DNA of 64,000 nucleotides, taken from assembly GCF_036090055.1 (NCBI RefSeq), contig NZ_CP107970.1, positions 3,102,501 to 3,166,500 on the forward strand, read 5' to 3'. Source of the DNA: Nocardioides sp. NBC_00368. GTDB taxonomy: Bacteria > Actinomycetota > Actinomycetes > Propionibacteriales > Nocardioidaceae. Positions within the stretch are counted from its first letter, which is position 1, and each line of letters starts with the position of its first letter. The position numbers and the translations under genes were made by a program. Under the pieces are notes generated by a model. The model searched no databases. It was given only the letters and a program-made list of their open reading frames with translations, and was not told where the DNA came from. Below, piece after piece: positions 1 to 7,728 of this stretch.

Positions 1-627
1 CGAGGAGACGCCGAGCTTGGCGAGGATCGACTTCACCTGCGTGCGCACGGTCGCCTCCGAGACCACGCGGAGCTTGGCGATCTCGCCCACGGTGAGGCCG
101 TCCATCAGGTGCTCGAGCACCTGCGACTCCCGTCGGGAGAGCTGCGCGAGGCGACGGCGGATCTCGATGATGCCCTGCTCCTGTCCCACCCAGGCTCGGA
201 TCAGGCGCTCACGTTCGTCGACGTCGAGCACGCTGAGGCCGTAGTTGAGGCGGCGTACGGTGCCCAGGATCTCGCCCAGCGGCACCGTCTTGGACAGCAC
301 CGTCCGCGCCCCGGCGTGCAGGGCGTGGCCCCAGCGGGCCTCGTCGGTCGCGCCGGTCACCACGACGACGTCGGCGCCCGCTCTGGCGAGCGGGGCGATC
401 AGGCGTACGCCCGAGCCGTGTTGCCCCAGATCGAGGTCGAGCAGGACGATGCGTGGCTGGGAGCGCATGATCAGCGAGGTGAGCTTGGCCTCCGACGGCG
501 GCTCTTCCGGAAGATCGATGCGGTGGGCGTCGTAACCCTCGAAGGTGAGGGCCAGCTCGAGGGACTCCGCGAACAGGGTGTGGTCCTCGACGATGACCAC
601 CTTCACCCGTTTACGCGGCGACACCAC
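1..627 (-). CDS. LuxR/NarL-type response regulator (C-terminus cut by window edge)
   Basis: About 209 codons are visible from the GTG at 627 to the left edge. The N-terminus is a receiver domain with the acidic pair in VVIVEDH (about residues 11-16), the phospho-acceptor region IVLLDLDLG (Asp about 64) and a switch lysine in TVLSKTVP. After a linker there is a LuxR-type helix-turn-helix (LSRRESQVLEHLMDGLT, EATVRTQVKSILAKLGVSS), so it is a DNA-binding transcription factor. The gene starts inside the last codons of the upstream kinase gene (stop at 611-613), which suggests translational coupling. Target genes cannot be told from the sequence. Only the extreme C-terminus is missing. Confidence 0.93.
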   Translation of the reverse strand, partial: MVSPRKRVKVVIVEDHTLFAESLELALTFEGYDAHRIDLPEEPPSEAKLTSLIMRSQPRIVLLDLDLGQHGSGVRLIAPLARAGADVVVVTGATDEARWGHALHAGARTVLSKTVPLGEILGTVRRLNYGLSVLDVDERERLIRAWVGQEQGIIEIRRRLAQLSRRESQVLEHLMDGLTVGEIAKLRVVSEATVRTQVKSILAKLGVSS

Positions 628-1339
628 GGCGACCTCCCCTGGTCGGGGTGTCGTGATCGTCGACGCAGCCGAGCATCGGGATGCCGAGGACGAAGGTGGT
701 GCGCTCTCCGGTCTCGGCCAGCTCGAGGTAGCCACCCTGCCGCTCCATCAGGTCGCGGGCGGTGTGGAGCCCGATCCCCTGGCCGGCCGATCCCGGTCGG
801 CTGACGCCCCGGGCGAAGATCCGGCGGCGCAGCTCCGGCGCGACCCCGGGCCCGTCGTCGGTCACCGCGATCTCGACCGACGAGTCTCCAGGTCCGGCGG
901 CACGCACCTCGATCCGGACCGAGCCGCTGCCGTGGTCGGCGGCGTTGTCGAGAAGCACGTTGAGGGCCTCGGTCACCTGGTCGGAGTCGCCGAGCGCCAG
1001 CATCCGGCTGGGGCACCACGCGACCTCGGTGCCCTTGGCCTCGTGGGCGAGAACCATGGTGGCGACCACTGCGTCGAGGTCGATCACCTCGGCGCGGACG
1101 TCATCGGTGGGCTCCGGGTTCGCCGGGCGTACGGCCTGCTGCTGCCGGCGCACCATCCGCTCGAGCCGCTCCAGCTCGCTCTGCACCATCGCCGACATCG
1201 CGGCGCGCCGCTCCTCGCCGATCCCGTCGATCCCGCTCGGCGAGTTGAGCAGCGTGGTCGCCGCCCTGATCCCGGCCAGCACGGAGGCAGCCTCGTGCAG
1301 CCGGGCTGGCTCGTCCGGACCGACTCTTGACTTCGACAC
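611..1339 (-). CDS. Sensor histidine kinase without recognisable sensor domain
   Basis: 242 aa from GTG 1339, chosen because it follows the purine-rich AGGGGAGA. The N-terminal helix LHEAASVLAGIRAA resembles a divergent dimerisation/H-box with His near residue 15. The C-terminal half is a HATPase domain: N box VLLDNAADHG, G1 box VTDDGPGVAP, F box RRRIFARGVS, G2 box GSAGQGIGLHTARDL. There is no signal peptide, membrane segment or PAS/GAF domain, so it is probably cytosolic and takes its signal from a partner or from the adjacent gene products. It overlaps the response regulator gene and both should form one two-component pair. A longer start at 1444 is open but has no ribosome site. Confidence 0.9.
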   Translation of the reverse strand: MSKSRVGPDEPARLHEAASVLAGIRAATTLLNSPSGIDGIGEERRAAMSAMVQSELERLERMVRRQQQAVRPANPEPTDDVRAEVIDLDAVVATMVLAHEAKGTEVAWCPSRMLALGDSDQVTEALNVLLDNAADHGSGSVRIEVRAAGPGDSSVEIAVTDDGPGVAPELRRRIFARGVSRPGSAGQGIGLHTARDLMERQGGYLELAETGERTTFVLGIPMLGCVDDHDTPTRGGRRGVAA

Positions 1340-1531
1340 AGCTCTCCCCTGGTCATCTTCGTGCTGCGCCCTCCCAAGACACAGCCAGGCGGCTGGAAAC
1401 ACGCGGAGACCCCGAGCTCCGGCATGAACAGCGCCGTACAGCAAAGTGACTTTACTCAGTCGCTCCGCACGACGTATTGCCTACCTATTTTTGGTTACCA
1501 GCCGTTACCGACCGGTGCCTGAAATTGAGGA

Positions 1532-2671
1532 ATGGCGAGCATCTCGGCCCCGCCAGGGCGGCGTGCCGGGTCACATACTCGGGTGGCCCTCCTCGATCAC
1601 CCGCCCGTGCCGCCGCAGTCGGATCCTGCGGGCGAGACCCCCGCGCGCGGATGGCGCCGCGCCCGCAAGCCTCTGATCGGGCTGCTGGTGTGCCTCCTGC
1701 TGCTGTGCGCGGCGGCACTCACCGGGATCCTGTGGCTCCAGGCCAAGGTGGAGGGCAACATCAACCGACTGCCCGACACCTTCACCGGGCTGACCGACCG
1801 GCCGGCCAAGCCCACCTCCGGGTCGGCCGCGGACGCGGTGAACATCCTCGTGCTCGGCACCGACACCCGCTCCGACGCCCCCACCACCGGCGCCGAGGCT
1901 CCTGGCTGGGAGCCGGGTCAGGCGCGGTCGGACACGATGCTGCTCGTACATCTCGACGGCGACCGGCACTCCGCCTCGGTGATCTCGATCCCCCGTGACT
2001 CCTGGGTCGACATCCCCGGCCACGGGAAGGGCAAGGTCAACTGGGCCTACTCCTTCGGCGGCCCCAGGCTCACCGTCGAGACGGTCGAGAAGATGACCGA
2101 CGTACGCATCGACCACCTCGCGGTCATCGACTGGGACGGTTTCAAGGCCTTGACCGACGCCGTCGGCGGCGTCGACATCGACATCCCGAAGACCGTCTAC
2201 GACTCAGCCCGGGACGTCCGCTGGGAGGCGGGCCGCCATCACCTCGACGGCGAGCAGGCGCTCCTCTACGTACGCCAGCGCTACGGGCTCCAGGACGGCG
2301 ACCTCGACCGCGTCGCCCGCCAGCAGGCCTTCCTCCGCACGCTCCTCAAGCAGACCCTCAACCAGGAGCTGCGCAAGAACCCCGACCAGGTCCTCGACCT
2401 TCTCACCCTCTTCTCCGAGCACGCCTCCGTCGACGACGACTGGTCGACCACCCAGATGGCCAAGCTCGCCGCCTCGCTCCGCAACCTCCGCACCGACGAC
2501 ATCAGCTACCTCACCGTCCCCACCGACGGCACCGGCATGGTCGGGGACCAGTCGGTCGTACGTCTCGACCCCTCCCGCGACCGCGACCTGTGGCGCGCCG
2601 TCCGTGAGGATCGGATGGGCGAGTGGGTCGACGAGAACCAGGATCTGATGACGCCCGACGTCGTCCGCTGA
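1532..2671 (+). CDS. LytR-CpsA-Psr (LCP) family cell-wall glycopolymer ligase
   Basis: 379 aa. A proline/arginine-rich cytosolic start is followed by one membrane segment (about residues 47-70, PLIGLLVCLLLLCAAALTGI) and an extracellular LCP domain. Family motifs: NILVLGTDTR, RSDTMLLVHLD, SVISIPRDSWVDIPG with the pyrophosphate-binding Arg, GGVDIDIP, and LDGEQALLYVRQR with DLDRVARQQAFL. LCP proteins move undecaprenyl-linked glycopolymers onto peptidoglycan. The first ATG lies directly after GAGGA with almost no spacing, so the start is uncertain; a GTG about 17 codons later is an alternative. It runs divergently from the two-component pair and converges with the lipocalin-like gene. Confidence 0.92.
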   Translation: MASISAPPGRRAGSHTRVALLDHPPVPPQSDPAGETPARGWRRARKPLIGLLVCLLLLCAAALTGILWLQAKVEGNINRLPDTFTGLTDRPAKPTSGSAADAVNILVLGTDTRSDAPTTGAEAPGWEPGQARSDTMLLVHLDGDRHSASVISIPRDSWVDIPGHGKGKVNWAYSFGGPRLTVETVEKMTDVRIDHLAVIDWDGFKALTDAVGGVDIDIPKTVYDSARDVRWEAGRHHLDGEQALLYVRQRYGLQDGDLDRVARQQAFLRTLLKQTLNQELRKNPDQVLDLLTLFSEHASVDDDWSTTQMAKLAASLRNLRTDDISYLTVPTDGTGMVGDQSVVRLDPSRDRDLWRAVREDRMGEWVDENQDLMTPDVVR

Positions 2672-2684
2672 CCGCAGCACCACC

Positions 2685-2701
2685 CTCGCCGAGTCGGCGA
2701 G
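2685..2701. terminator. Short GC hairpin between convergent genes
   Basis: Arms CTCGCCGA and TCGGCGAG around one base lie between the stops of the LCP gene and the oppositely oriented lipocalin-like gene. Probably a bidirectional terminator; no U-tract. Confidence 0.5.
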
Positions 2702-2703
2702 CG

Positions 2704-3858
2704 TCAGACCCGGTCGAGCCAGTCGGTGAAACCGGAGGGGTCGTGGCGACCGAGGACCCCGTGCTCGAAGAGCCCCCAGCCCTCGACACCGTCGGCGCCC
2801 GGTCCGTGCGCGACCGCGCGCCCGACGTGGTCGATCACGCCGAACGGCACCCGGCCGGCGACCTCCGGCGCGTTCAGGTCATAGGTCAGCCGCTCGGTGA
2901 ACCCGGCGCCCCTCCACACCCCGTGCGTCCAGTCGGAGTCGCCGCCGTAGCCGCCACCGACATGGATCGGCAAGCCCAGCAGCGAGGAGACCTCGAGCAG
3001 CAGCTGCTCGCCAGCCGGCGTCGTACATGTGATCGTCGCGCCTTCCGGGATCCGCGTCCCGTCCCGGTAGTGGATCCGGACGTGCGGCCAGCCGAGCTGC
3101 TCGACCCGCCCGTCAGCAAACAGCCGGGTGCAGTCGTTGAGCGTGCGAAAGCCGTCGGGCGTCTCCTGGATGATCAGGACGACGGCGAACTCCTCGAACC
3201 GTAACGGCACGTAGAGCCACCACATCCCCTCGAACCCCGGGTCGGCCGGCTTGCCCGGCGGCACGCCCTCCCCCGATGGACGGATGCCCCAGGACCGGTC
3301 CCGGGTGCCGACCCAGCGATCGTGGTCGACGACGATCGTCTCGCCGTCGACCTCGATCACCCCCTCCCAGGTCCCGACCTGCGCGAACCGCTGTGCGTCG
3401 AGGACGGTGGCGGCCCCCTGGCGCATCACGTGCGGCTGCTCCTGGACCACGTCGAACGAGCCTTCCCACCGCAGGTCCAGCGCGACCCCGTGGGTCTCCT
3501 CCATCACCAGCCGCAGCTTGCGCAGCGGCTCGGTGACCTCGATCCGGTACGCCCCGACCCGCTGCTCCATCCGGTCACCGCCCCGCGGGTCGGCACCGTC
3601 GCCGAGATGCACGGCGGTCTGCTCGTCGCCACGGCGGAGCAGGACGTACGCGTCCTTGGTGCCGAGGTTGGGGTAGAACCCCATGCCGGTGATCAGGAAG
3701 AGGTCGCCGGTGCGGTCGTGGGCGTTGAGATAGCAGCGGTCGTAGAAGTTGCGGTCGCTGCTGCCGGCCCAGGCCGCCGGTCGCGGGAACTGGTGGATCG
3801 GGTACTCGTCGAGCGGGCCGACGCCGACGTACTCCCCGTGAGCCCCCGGAACCCTCAT
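2704..3858 (-). CDS. Hypothetical protein, lipocalin/carotenoid-hydratase-like beta fold suspected
   Basis: 384 aa, soluble, no signal peptide. It starts with FPRPAAWAGSSDRNFYDRCY and has repeated beta-strand stretches with conserved Trp and Gly (GMGFYPNLGTKDAYVLLRRG, FEGMWWLYVPLRFEEFAVVL, HGVWRGAGFTERLTYDL, then AEG-WGLFEHGVLG at the end). This looks like the large actinobacterial family related to AttH/tocopherol-cyclase-like lipocalins, which bind or modify lipids, but no enzymatic residue can be named. Its ATG overlaps the TGA of the upstream phosphotransferase gene (ATGA), so the two are co-translated and probably act on the same substrate. Function unknown. Confidence 0.8.
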   Translation of the reverse strand: MRVPGAHGEYVGVGPLDEYPIHQFPRPAAWAGSSDRNFYDRCYLNAHDRTGDLFLITGMGFYPNLGTKDAYVLLRRGDEQTAVHLGDGADPRGGDRMEQRVGAYRIEVTEPLRKLRLVMEETHGVALDLRWEGSFDVVQEQPHVMRQGAATVLDAQRFAQVGTWEGVIEVDGETIVVDHDRWVGTRDRSWGIRPSGEGVPPGKPADPGFEGMWWLYVPLRFEEFAVVLIIQETPDGFRTLNDCTRLFADGRVEQLGWPHVRIHYRDGTRIPEGATITCTTPAGEQLLLEVSSLLGLPIHVGGGYGGDSDWTHGVWRGAGFTERLTYDLNAPEVAGRVPFGVIDHVGRAVAHGPGADGVEGWGLFEHGVLGRHDPSGFTDWLDRV

Positions 3859-5003
3859 GCCCCTACCTCGTCGAGCATCGCCTCGAACATCGCCCGGTGA
3901 TAGAGCGCCGACTCGGGATCCTCGGGTGCCTCGATCTCACCGAAGTGGATCTGTCTGGCGGCGATCCGCAGGTAGATGACGCCCCACATGACCGCGGCGT
4001 GGACCTCGTGCCAGGTCAGGTCGCCGAGCTCGACACCGCTCGCGGCGACATAGGCGTCGCGGACGTCGTCGGCGGTGAGGAAGTCCGGCATCCCCGGAAG
4101 GCCGAGCATCGCGGCCAGGTCCTCGAAGATGCGGTGGGCGAAGATCATCCAGGTCACGTCCATCTCGCGAGGGCCGAGGCCGACCATCTCCCAGTCGAGG
4201 ACGGCGACCGGCGCGAAGTCGCGGTAGATGATGTTGCCGATCCGCGCGTCACCCCAGCACAGGACGGGCTCGCCGCCATCGTCGGGCAGGTTGGCCTCGA
4301 GCCAGGCCAGGCCTCGCTCGACCAGCGGCGAGCGGCCGCCCCACTCCTCGGCGGAGGAGGCGAAGTCATACCAGGCGCGCGTCTTGGCCAGATTGCGAGC
4401 GATCAGCGTCTCGCCGGGATGATCGGCCACGGCCGGGTCGAGAAAGGCGAACCGCGAGGCGGCATCGGGGATCGCATGGAGCCCGGCGAGCACCTCGACC
4501 GAGCGCTTCTGCAGCGCCGCCCGATCCGCGGCAGAGCCGTCGAAGAGCCAGCTGTCGCCGAAGTTGTAGGGCATCACGTCCGACGGGACCACCCCCTCGA
4601 CCCGCTCCATCAGAAAGAACGGCGTCCCCAGCACCAAGCCGCTCATCTCGGCAAGACCGACCTCCGGCACCGGCACGGAGGACAGCGAGCCGGCCAGGCG
4701 CATCGCGTCGTACTGCGCCTGCAGGTCATAGGTCGCGAAGACCGGGATGTCCTCCGGGCGGGGCGCCACCCGGAGGACGTACGCCTTCGTCTGCCTCCAC
4801 CCGTCCACCGTCGAGGTGACGTCGAGCAGGACGGTCTCGCTGGAGAGCCCGTTGGCGTCGATGCCGCCGAGGATGGCGACCTCGGGATCGGCACCGGGCG
4901 GCAGCGCCGTGGCCAGCCACTCCGCCAGCACGGTGCCGATCGCCGCAGGATCGCGGCCCGACTTCTGGAAGGTCATCTCGGGCGGCGGGGGCGCCTGGGT
5001 CAC
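3855..5003 (-). CDS. APH-type phosphotransferase family protein (ACAD10-like kinase domain)
   Basis: 382 aa from GTG 5003, which has a clear AAGGAGG upstream. The fold is aminoglycoside-phosphotransferase/choline-kinase-like. The catalytic loop is LCWGDARIGNIIY, with Trp where antibiotic kinases have His, as in the ACAD10/FadE36-type subfamily. The metal-binding segment is VAVLDWEMVGLGPREMDVTW. Members of this subfamily are linked to acyl or hydroxyacyl-CoA metabolism and not to antibiotic resistance. It is first in a two-gene unit with the lipocalin-like gene. Its promoter region carries a CRP-like palindrome and a KstR-like site. The substrate is unknown. Confidence 0.88.
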   Translation of the reverse strand: MTQAPPPPEMTFQKSGRDPAAIGTVLAEWLATALPPGADPEVAILGGIDANGLSSETVLLDVTSTVDGWRQTKAYVLRVAPRPEDIPVFATYDLQAQYDAMRLAGSLSSVPVPEVGLAEMSGLVLGTPFFLMERVEGVVPSDVMPYNFGDSWLFDGSAADRAALQKRSVEVLAGLHAIPDAASRFAFLDPAVADHPGETLIARNLAKTRAWYDFASSAEEWGGRSPLVERGLAWLEANLPDDGGEPVLCWGDARIGNIIYRDFAPVAVLDWEMVGLGPREMDVTWMIFAHRIFEDLAAMLGLPGMPDFLTADDVRDAYVAASGVELGDLTWHEVHAAVMWGVIYLRIAARQIHFGEIEAPEDPESALYHRAMFEAMLDEVGA

Positions 5004-5019
5004 GTGCTCCTCCTTGAGG

Positions 5020-5039
5020 CGTGTGAGTCAGATCACACG
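5020..5039 (-). promoter_or_regulatory. CRP/GlxR-like palindrome
   Basis: The core TGTGAGTCAGATCACA (5022-5037) matches the cyclic-AMP receptor consensus TGTGA-N6-TCACA exactly, and the palindrome extends two bases further on each side. It lies just upstream of the phosphotransferase start, downstream of its probable promoter. A class III cyclase is encoded at 27.2-28.1 kb. Confidence 0.6.
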
Positions 5040-5050
5040 TCTCAGATTGG

Positions 5051-5064
5051 TGGAACACGTTCTA
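5051..5064 (-). promoter_or_regulatory. KstR-like TetR operator overlapping the phosphotransferase promoter
   Basis: TGGAACACGTTCTA fits the published KstR pattern T-NN-AAC-NN-GTT-NN-A. On the minus strand it directly follows a TTGACA -35 hexamer (5068-5073), so a bound repressor would block transcription of the phosphotransferase/lipocalin unit. Confidence 0.5.
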
Positions 5065-5084
5065 GTCTGTCAACAGGTCACCTG

Positions 5085-6740
5085 TCAGAACCGGATCTTC
5101 GAGGGCGTCTCGGTCGGCGCGGCCTTGGTGACGAATGCCTTCCGTTTCGCGGCGAACCCGTGCCGGTCGTCGAAGATGTCGCGGGCCATCTCGGCCAGCT
5201 CGATGCTCTGGTAGTAGGACAGCGGCATCGCACGGTCCCGGCGTGATTCGCGGGCGGCCAGGGCCGAGACGTACGCCTCGGGTGCGGTGTAGCTCTTCGC
5301 CAGGTCGCGCAGCCAGCCCTCGAACTCGGCCGAGTCGCGCGGACCGAGCTCGCTGACCATGTCGATACGGGCGGCCTCGGCAGCCGAGATCGGCAGCTTC
5401 GCACCGAGCAGCTCATCGGCCTTCTCGGTGCCGACACGGCTCGGCAGGCCCCAGGTGTGCAGCTCGGAGCCGAAGATGCCCATGTCGTAGTAGGGGTTCA
5501 GCACGACCCCGGTGCGCGCGACCGTGATGTCGGCACAGAGCCCGGCCATCACGCCGCCCGCACCTGCGTTGGCGGTGAACGCGGCGATGGTCAGCTGCTC
5601 GGCCTCGGCGATCGCCACGCAGAGCTCGTCGATGGCCCGGATGTTGTCCCAGGCCTCGGCCGCCGGGTCCTGCGCCGCCTCGATCACACCGAGATGGATG
5701 CCGTTGGAGAAGGCGTGCTCGGTACCGCGTACGACCAGGACCGTGGTGTCCTCGATGAGCGCCTTGCGCACCGCATCGGTCATTCGCCGGCACTGCTGGG
5801 TGTGCATCGCGCCGCTGTAGGAGCGGAGGGTGAGGTAGCCGACGTCGCCGTCGCGCTCGTAGGTCGTCTCGGCCAACGCGTCAGGCATCCTCAGATACGG
5901 GGCGTGGCGGGTGTCGAGCACCCACGCCGCCGGGAGCTTCGGGCCGCGTTTCTTCTCGAGCGTCGCGGCGTAGCCGACCCACAAGGTGCCCTCGCCGGTG
6001 GCGATCGCGACCGCGTCGGTGTCGACACCGACCACGGTGCCGTGCTCGTGCTCGCCATGGTCGTCCGGGGTCGCCACCGCATCGAAGAGGCAGTACGTCT
6101 TGCCCTCGACGATCGCCGGAGCACCCGGCGCGCCATCCGCCGCCGCGATCCTTCGCGCGATCTCGGTGGCCGGCGCGGACCAGTCGATCTCGAACGCCTT
6201 CCGACGCAGCAGCGGCAGCTCACCGGTGCCCTCGACCTCCGTAGGCCACTCCTCGGCGGGCTTCGGCGCCTCCCCGGCCGCGACCATCCGGACGACCTCC
6301 GCGACACAGGCCATCGCCGCGTCGGCGACCGGCCCGTTGTAGAGGGCGCTCTTCGCGATCGGGACCTCGGGCATCGCGAAGGTCTCGGTCGCCCAGACCG
6401 GCCCGGCGTCCATCTCCTCGACGGCCGACAGAGCGGTGACGCCCCAACGGTCCCGCCCGTCGAGCGTGGCGTGGTCGAGCGAGGAAGGACCCCGGTCACC
6501 GACCGGGCCCGGGTGGATCACGACCGTGGGGTAGCTCCCCCAGACCGCCTCGGGCACCCGGTGCTTGAGGAACGGGCACAGGATCAGCTCGGGCTCGATC
6601 GCCTCGACGGTCGCCACCAGGGACGAGTCGTCATGAACGGGCGCCAGCACGACACCGACGTCGTGGCCACCCTCCTTCAGATCGCACCAGACCCGCTGGG
6701 TCAGGCCGTTGAACGCGGAGACGAGCAGCAGAATGCGCAT
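5085..6740 (-). CDS. hypX: HypX-type enzyme (formyltransferase-enoyl-CoA hydratase fusion)
   Basis: 551 aa. The N-terminal part is formyltransferase-like, with the HypX motif HPGPVGDRGPSSLDHA (HPG at 76-78) and a linker/OB-like region to about residue 270. The C-terminal half is an enoyl-CoA hydratase/isomerase (crotonase) domain with GTEHAFSNGIHLGVIEAA and AFTANAGAGGVMAGLCADI. In known hydrogenase systems HypX uses N10-formyl-tetrahydrofolate and CoA to release CO, which becomes the active-site ligand of aerobic [NiFe]-hydrogenases. No hydrogenase or other hyp gene is in this window, so its partner is elsewhere or its role differs. Length and domain order are complete. Upstream lie tandem CsoR-like palindromes. 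Confidence 0.88.
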   Translation of the reverse strand: MRILLLVSAFNGLTQRVWCDLKEGGHDVGVVLAPVHDDSSLVATVEAIEPELILCPFLKHRVPEAVWGSYPTVVIHPGPVGDRGPSSLDHATLDGRDRWGVTALSAVEEMDAGPVWATETFAMPEVPIAKSALYNGPVADAAMACVAEVVRMVAAGEAPKPAEEWPTEVEGTGELPLLRRKAFEIDWSAPATEIARRIAAADGAPGAPAIVEGKTYCLFDAVATPDDHGEHEHGTVVGVDTDAVAIATGEGTLWVGYAATLEKKRGPKLPAAWVLDTRHAPYLRMPDALAETTYERDGDVGYLTLRSYSGAMHTQQCRRMTDAVRKALIEDTTVLVVRGTEHAFSNGIHLGVIEAAQDPAAEAWDNIRAIDELCVAIAEAEQLTIAAFTANAGAGGVMAGLCADITVARTGVVLNPYYDMGIFGSELHTWGLPSRVGTEKADELLGAKLPISAAEAARIDMVSELGPRDSAEFEGWLRDLAKSYTAPEAYVSALAARESRRDRAMPLSYYQSIELAEMARDIFDDRHGFAAKRKAFVTKAAPTETPSKIRF

Positions 6741-6784
6741 GTGGGGGAAGTGTCCTTACTCGTAGGCAACCCGGAAAGACCTGG

Positions 6785-6800
6785 TATCCCCCGAGGGGTA
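6785..6800. promoter_or_regulatory. CsoR/RcnR-like palindrome, copy 1
   Basis: TATCCCCCGAGGGGTA: A/T ends around a C-tract/G-tract dyad, the layout of CsoR-family operators. It lies about 45 bp upstream of hypX, and the second copy is centred 18 bp away. Confidence 0.5.
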
Positions 6801-6802
6801 TT

Positions 6803-6818
6803 TATCCCCCGAGGGGTG
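6803..6818. promoter_or_regulatory. CsoR/RcnR-like palindrome, copy 2
   Basis: TATCCCCCGAGGGGTG, identical to copy 1 in 15 of 16 bases. The 18-bp centre-to-centre distance would put two tetramers on nearly adjacent faces. The rest of the 277-bp hypX to alarmone-synthetase spacer shows no further gene. Confidence 0.5.
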
Positions 6819-7017
6819 TCACTGTATCGAGCGCACCCATCCGGCTGCACACCTGGTGTCCAAGTGAGGGACGGAAGACCCGGTGAGGTATGGGCCGCTC
6901 GCCTCGGTCTCGTGCCCTCGTGTGCCGATCGCGTGTCGGTCGCATGTCGGTCGCGTGTCGGGCACCGCATCATCTTCTTGTCGCCGCCTGCAAAGATGAC
7001 TCTGTCAGGAGGGGACA

Positions 7018-7701
7018 ATGACAACAGTCGACGACAACCCGATCAACGGGTTGGTCGATCTCGTCGAGACGAGCGCCGGCGACATGACTCGTGACATGGC
7101 GCGCGAGCTGGCGAGGTTCCGGATGCGCTACAAGTTCGCGATCGACGAGGTGTCTACCAAGATCGCGATCCTGCGCGAGGAGTTCGAGCACACCCACGAC
7201 CACAGCCCGATCGAGCACGTACGCACCCGGCTGAAGTCGCCCGACAGCCTGCTCGCGAAGGCCCGCAAGATCGGGTGCCCGCTCACCCTCGAGGCGCTCG
7301 AGCAGCAGATCCGCGACATCGCCGGGATCCGGGTCGTCTGCCCGTTCGTCTCCGACGTCTACTGGATCATGGAGATGCTGGGCAGCCAGTCAGACGTCGA
7401 CGTCGTCGAGGTCGAGGACTACATCGCCGAGCCGAAGGCCAACGGCTACCGCAGCCTCCACCTGATCATCAAGGTGCCGGTCTACCTCTCCGACCGCGCT
7501 GTGGACGTCCCGGTCGAGCTGCAGATCCGCACCATCGCGATGGATTTCTGGGCCAGCGTCGAGCACTCGATCTACTACAAGTACGACGGCACCGTCCCCT
7601 CGACCCTGCGCGACGAGCTCGGCGCCGCCGCCCGCACCGCGGCCGACCTCGACACCACCATGGCCAGGCTCCGTAGCGAGGTCCACGGCCCGGTCCGTTG
7701 A
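7018..7701 (+). CDS. Small alarmone synthetase, RelA/SpoT synthetase domain only (RelQ/YjbM type)
   Basis: 227 aa; ATG follows AGGAGGGGACA. The single domain carries the (p)ppGpp synthetase motifs: basic substrate loop RTRLKSPDSLLAKARKIG, metal/ribose region IRDIAGIRVVCPF, the pyrophosphate acceptor motif IAEPKANGYRSLHLII, and VELQIRTIAMDFWASVEH. There is no HD hydrolase, TGS or ACT domain, so it is a small synthetase that makes but cannot degrade ppGpp. It stands alone, divergent from hypX. Confidence 0.92.
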   Translation: MTTVDDNPINGLVDLVETSAGDMTRDMARELARFRMRYKFAIDEVSTKIAILREEFEHTHDHSPIEHVRTRLKSPDSLLAKARKIGCPLTLEALEQQIRDIAGIRVVCPFVSDVYWIMEMLGSQSDVDVVEVEDYIAEPKANGYRSLHLIIKVPVYLSDRAVDVPVELQIRTIAMDFWASVEHSIYYKYDGTVPSTLRDELGAAARTAADLDTTMARLRSEVHGPVR

Positions 7702-7716
7702 TGGACCGAGCCGTGG
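7683..7716. terminator. Bidirectional hairpin over the alarmone synthetase stop
   Basis: Arms CCACGGC-CGGTCC and GGACCG-GCCGTGG with the TGA (7699-7701) in the loop; it serves the convergent pair of genes here. Confidence 0.65.
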
Positions 7717-7728
7717 AGCCCCCGGGCG

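Noticed and set aside
3855..5003. Aminoglycoside-resistance kinase
   Set aside because: The catalytic loop has Trp-Gly-Asp and the neighbours are lipid-type; this is the ACAD10-like subfamily, not an antibiotic kinase.
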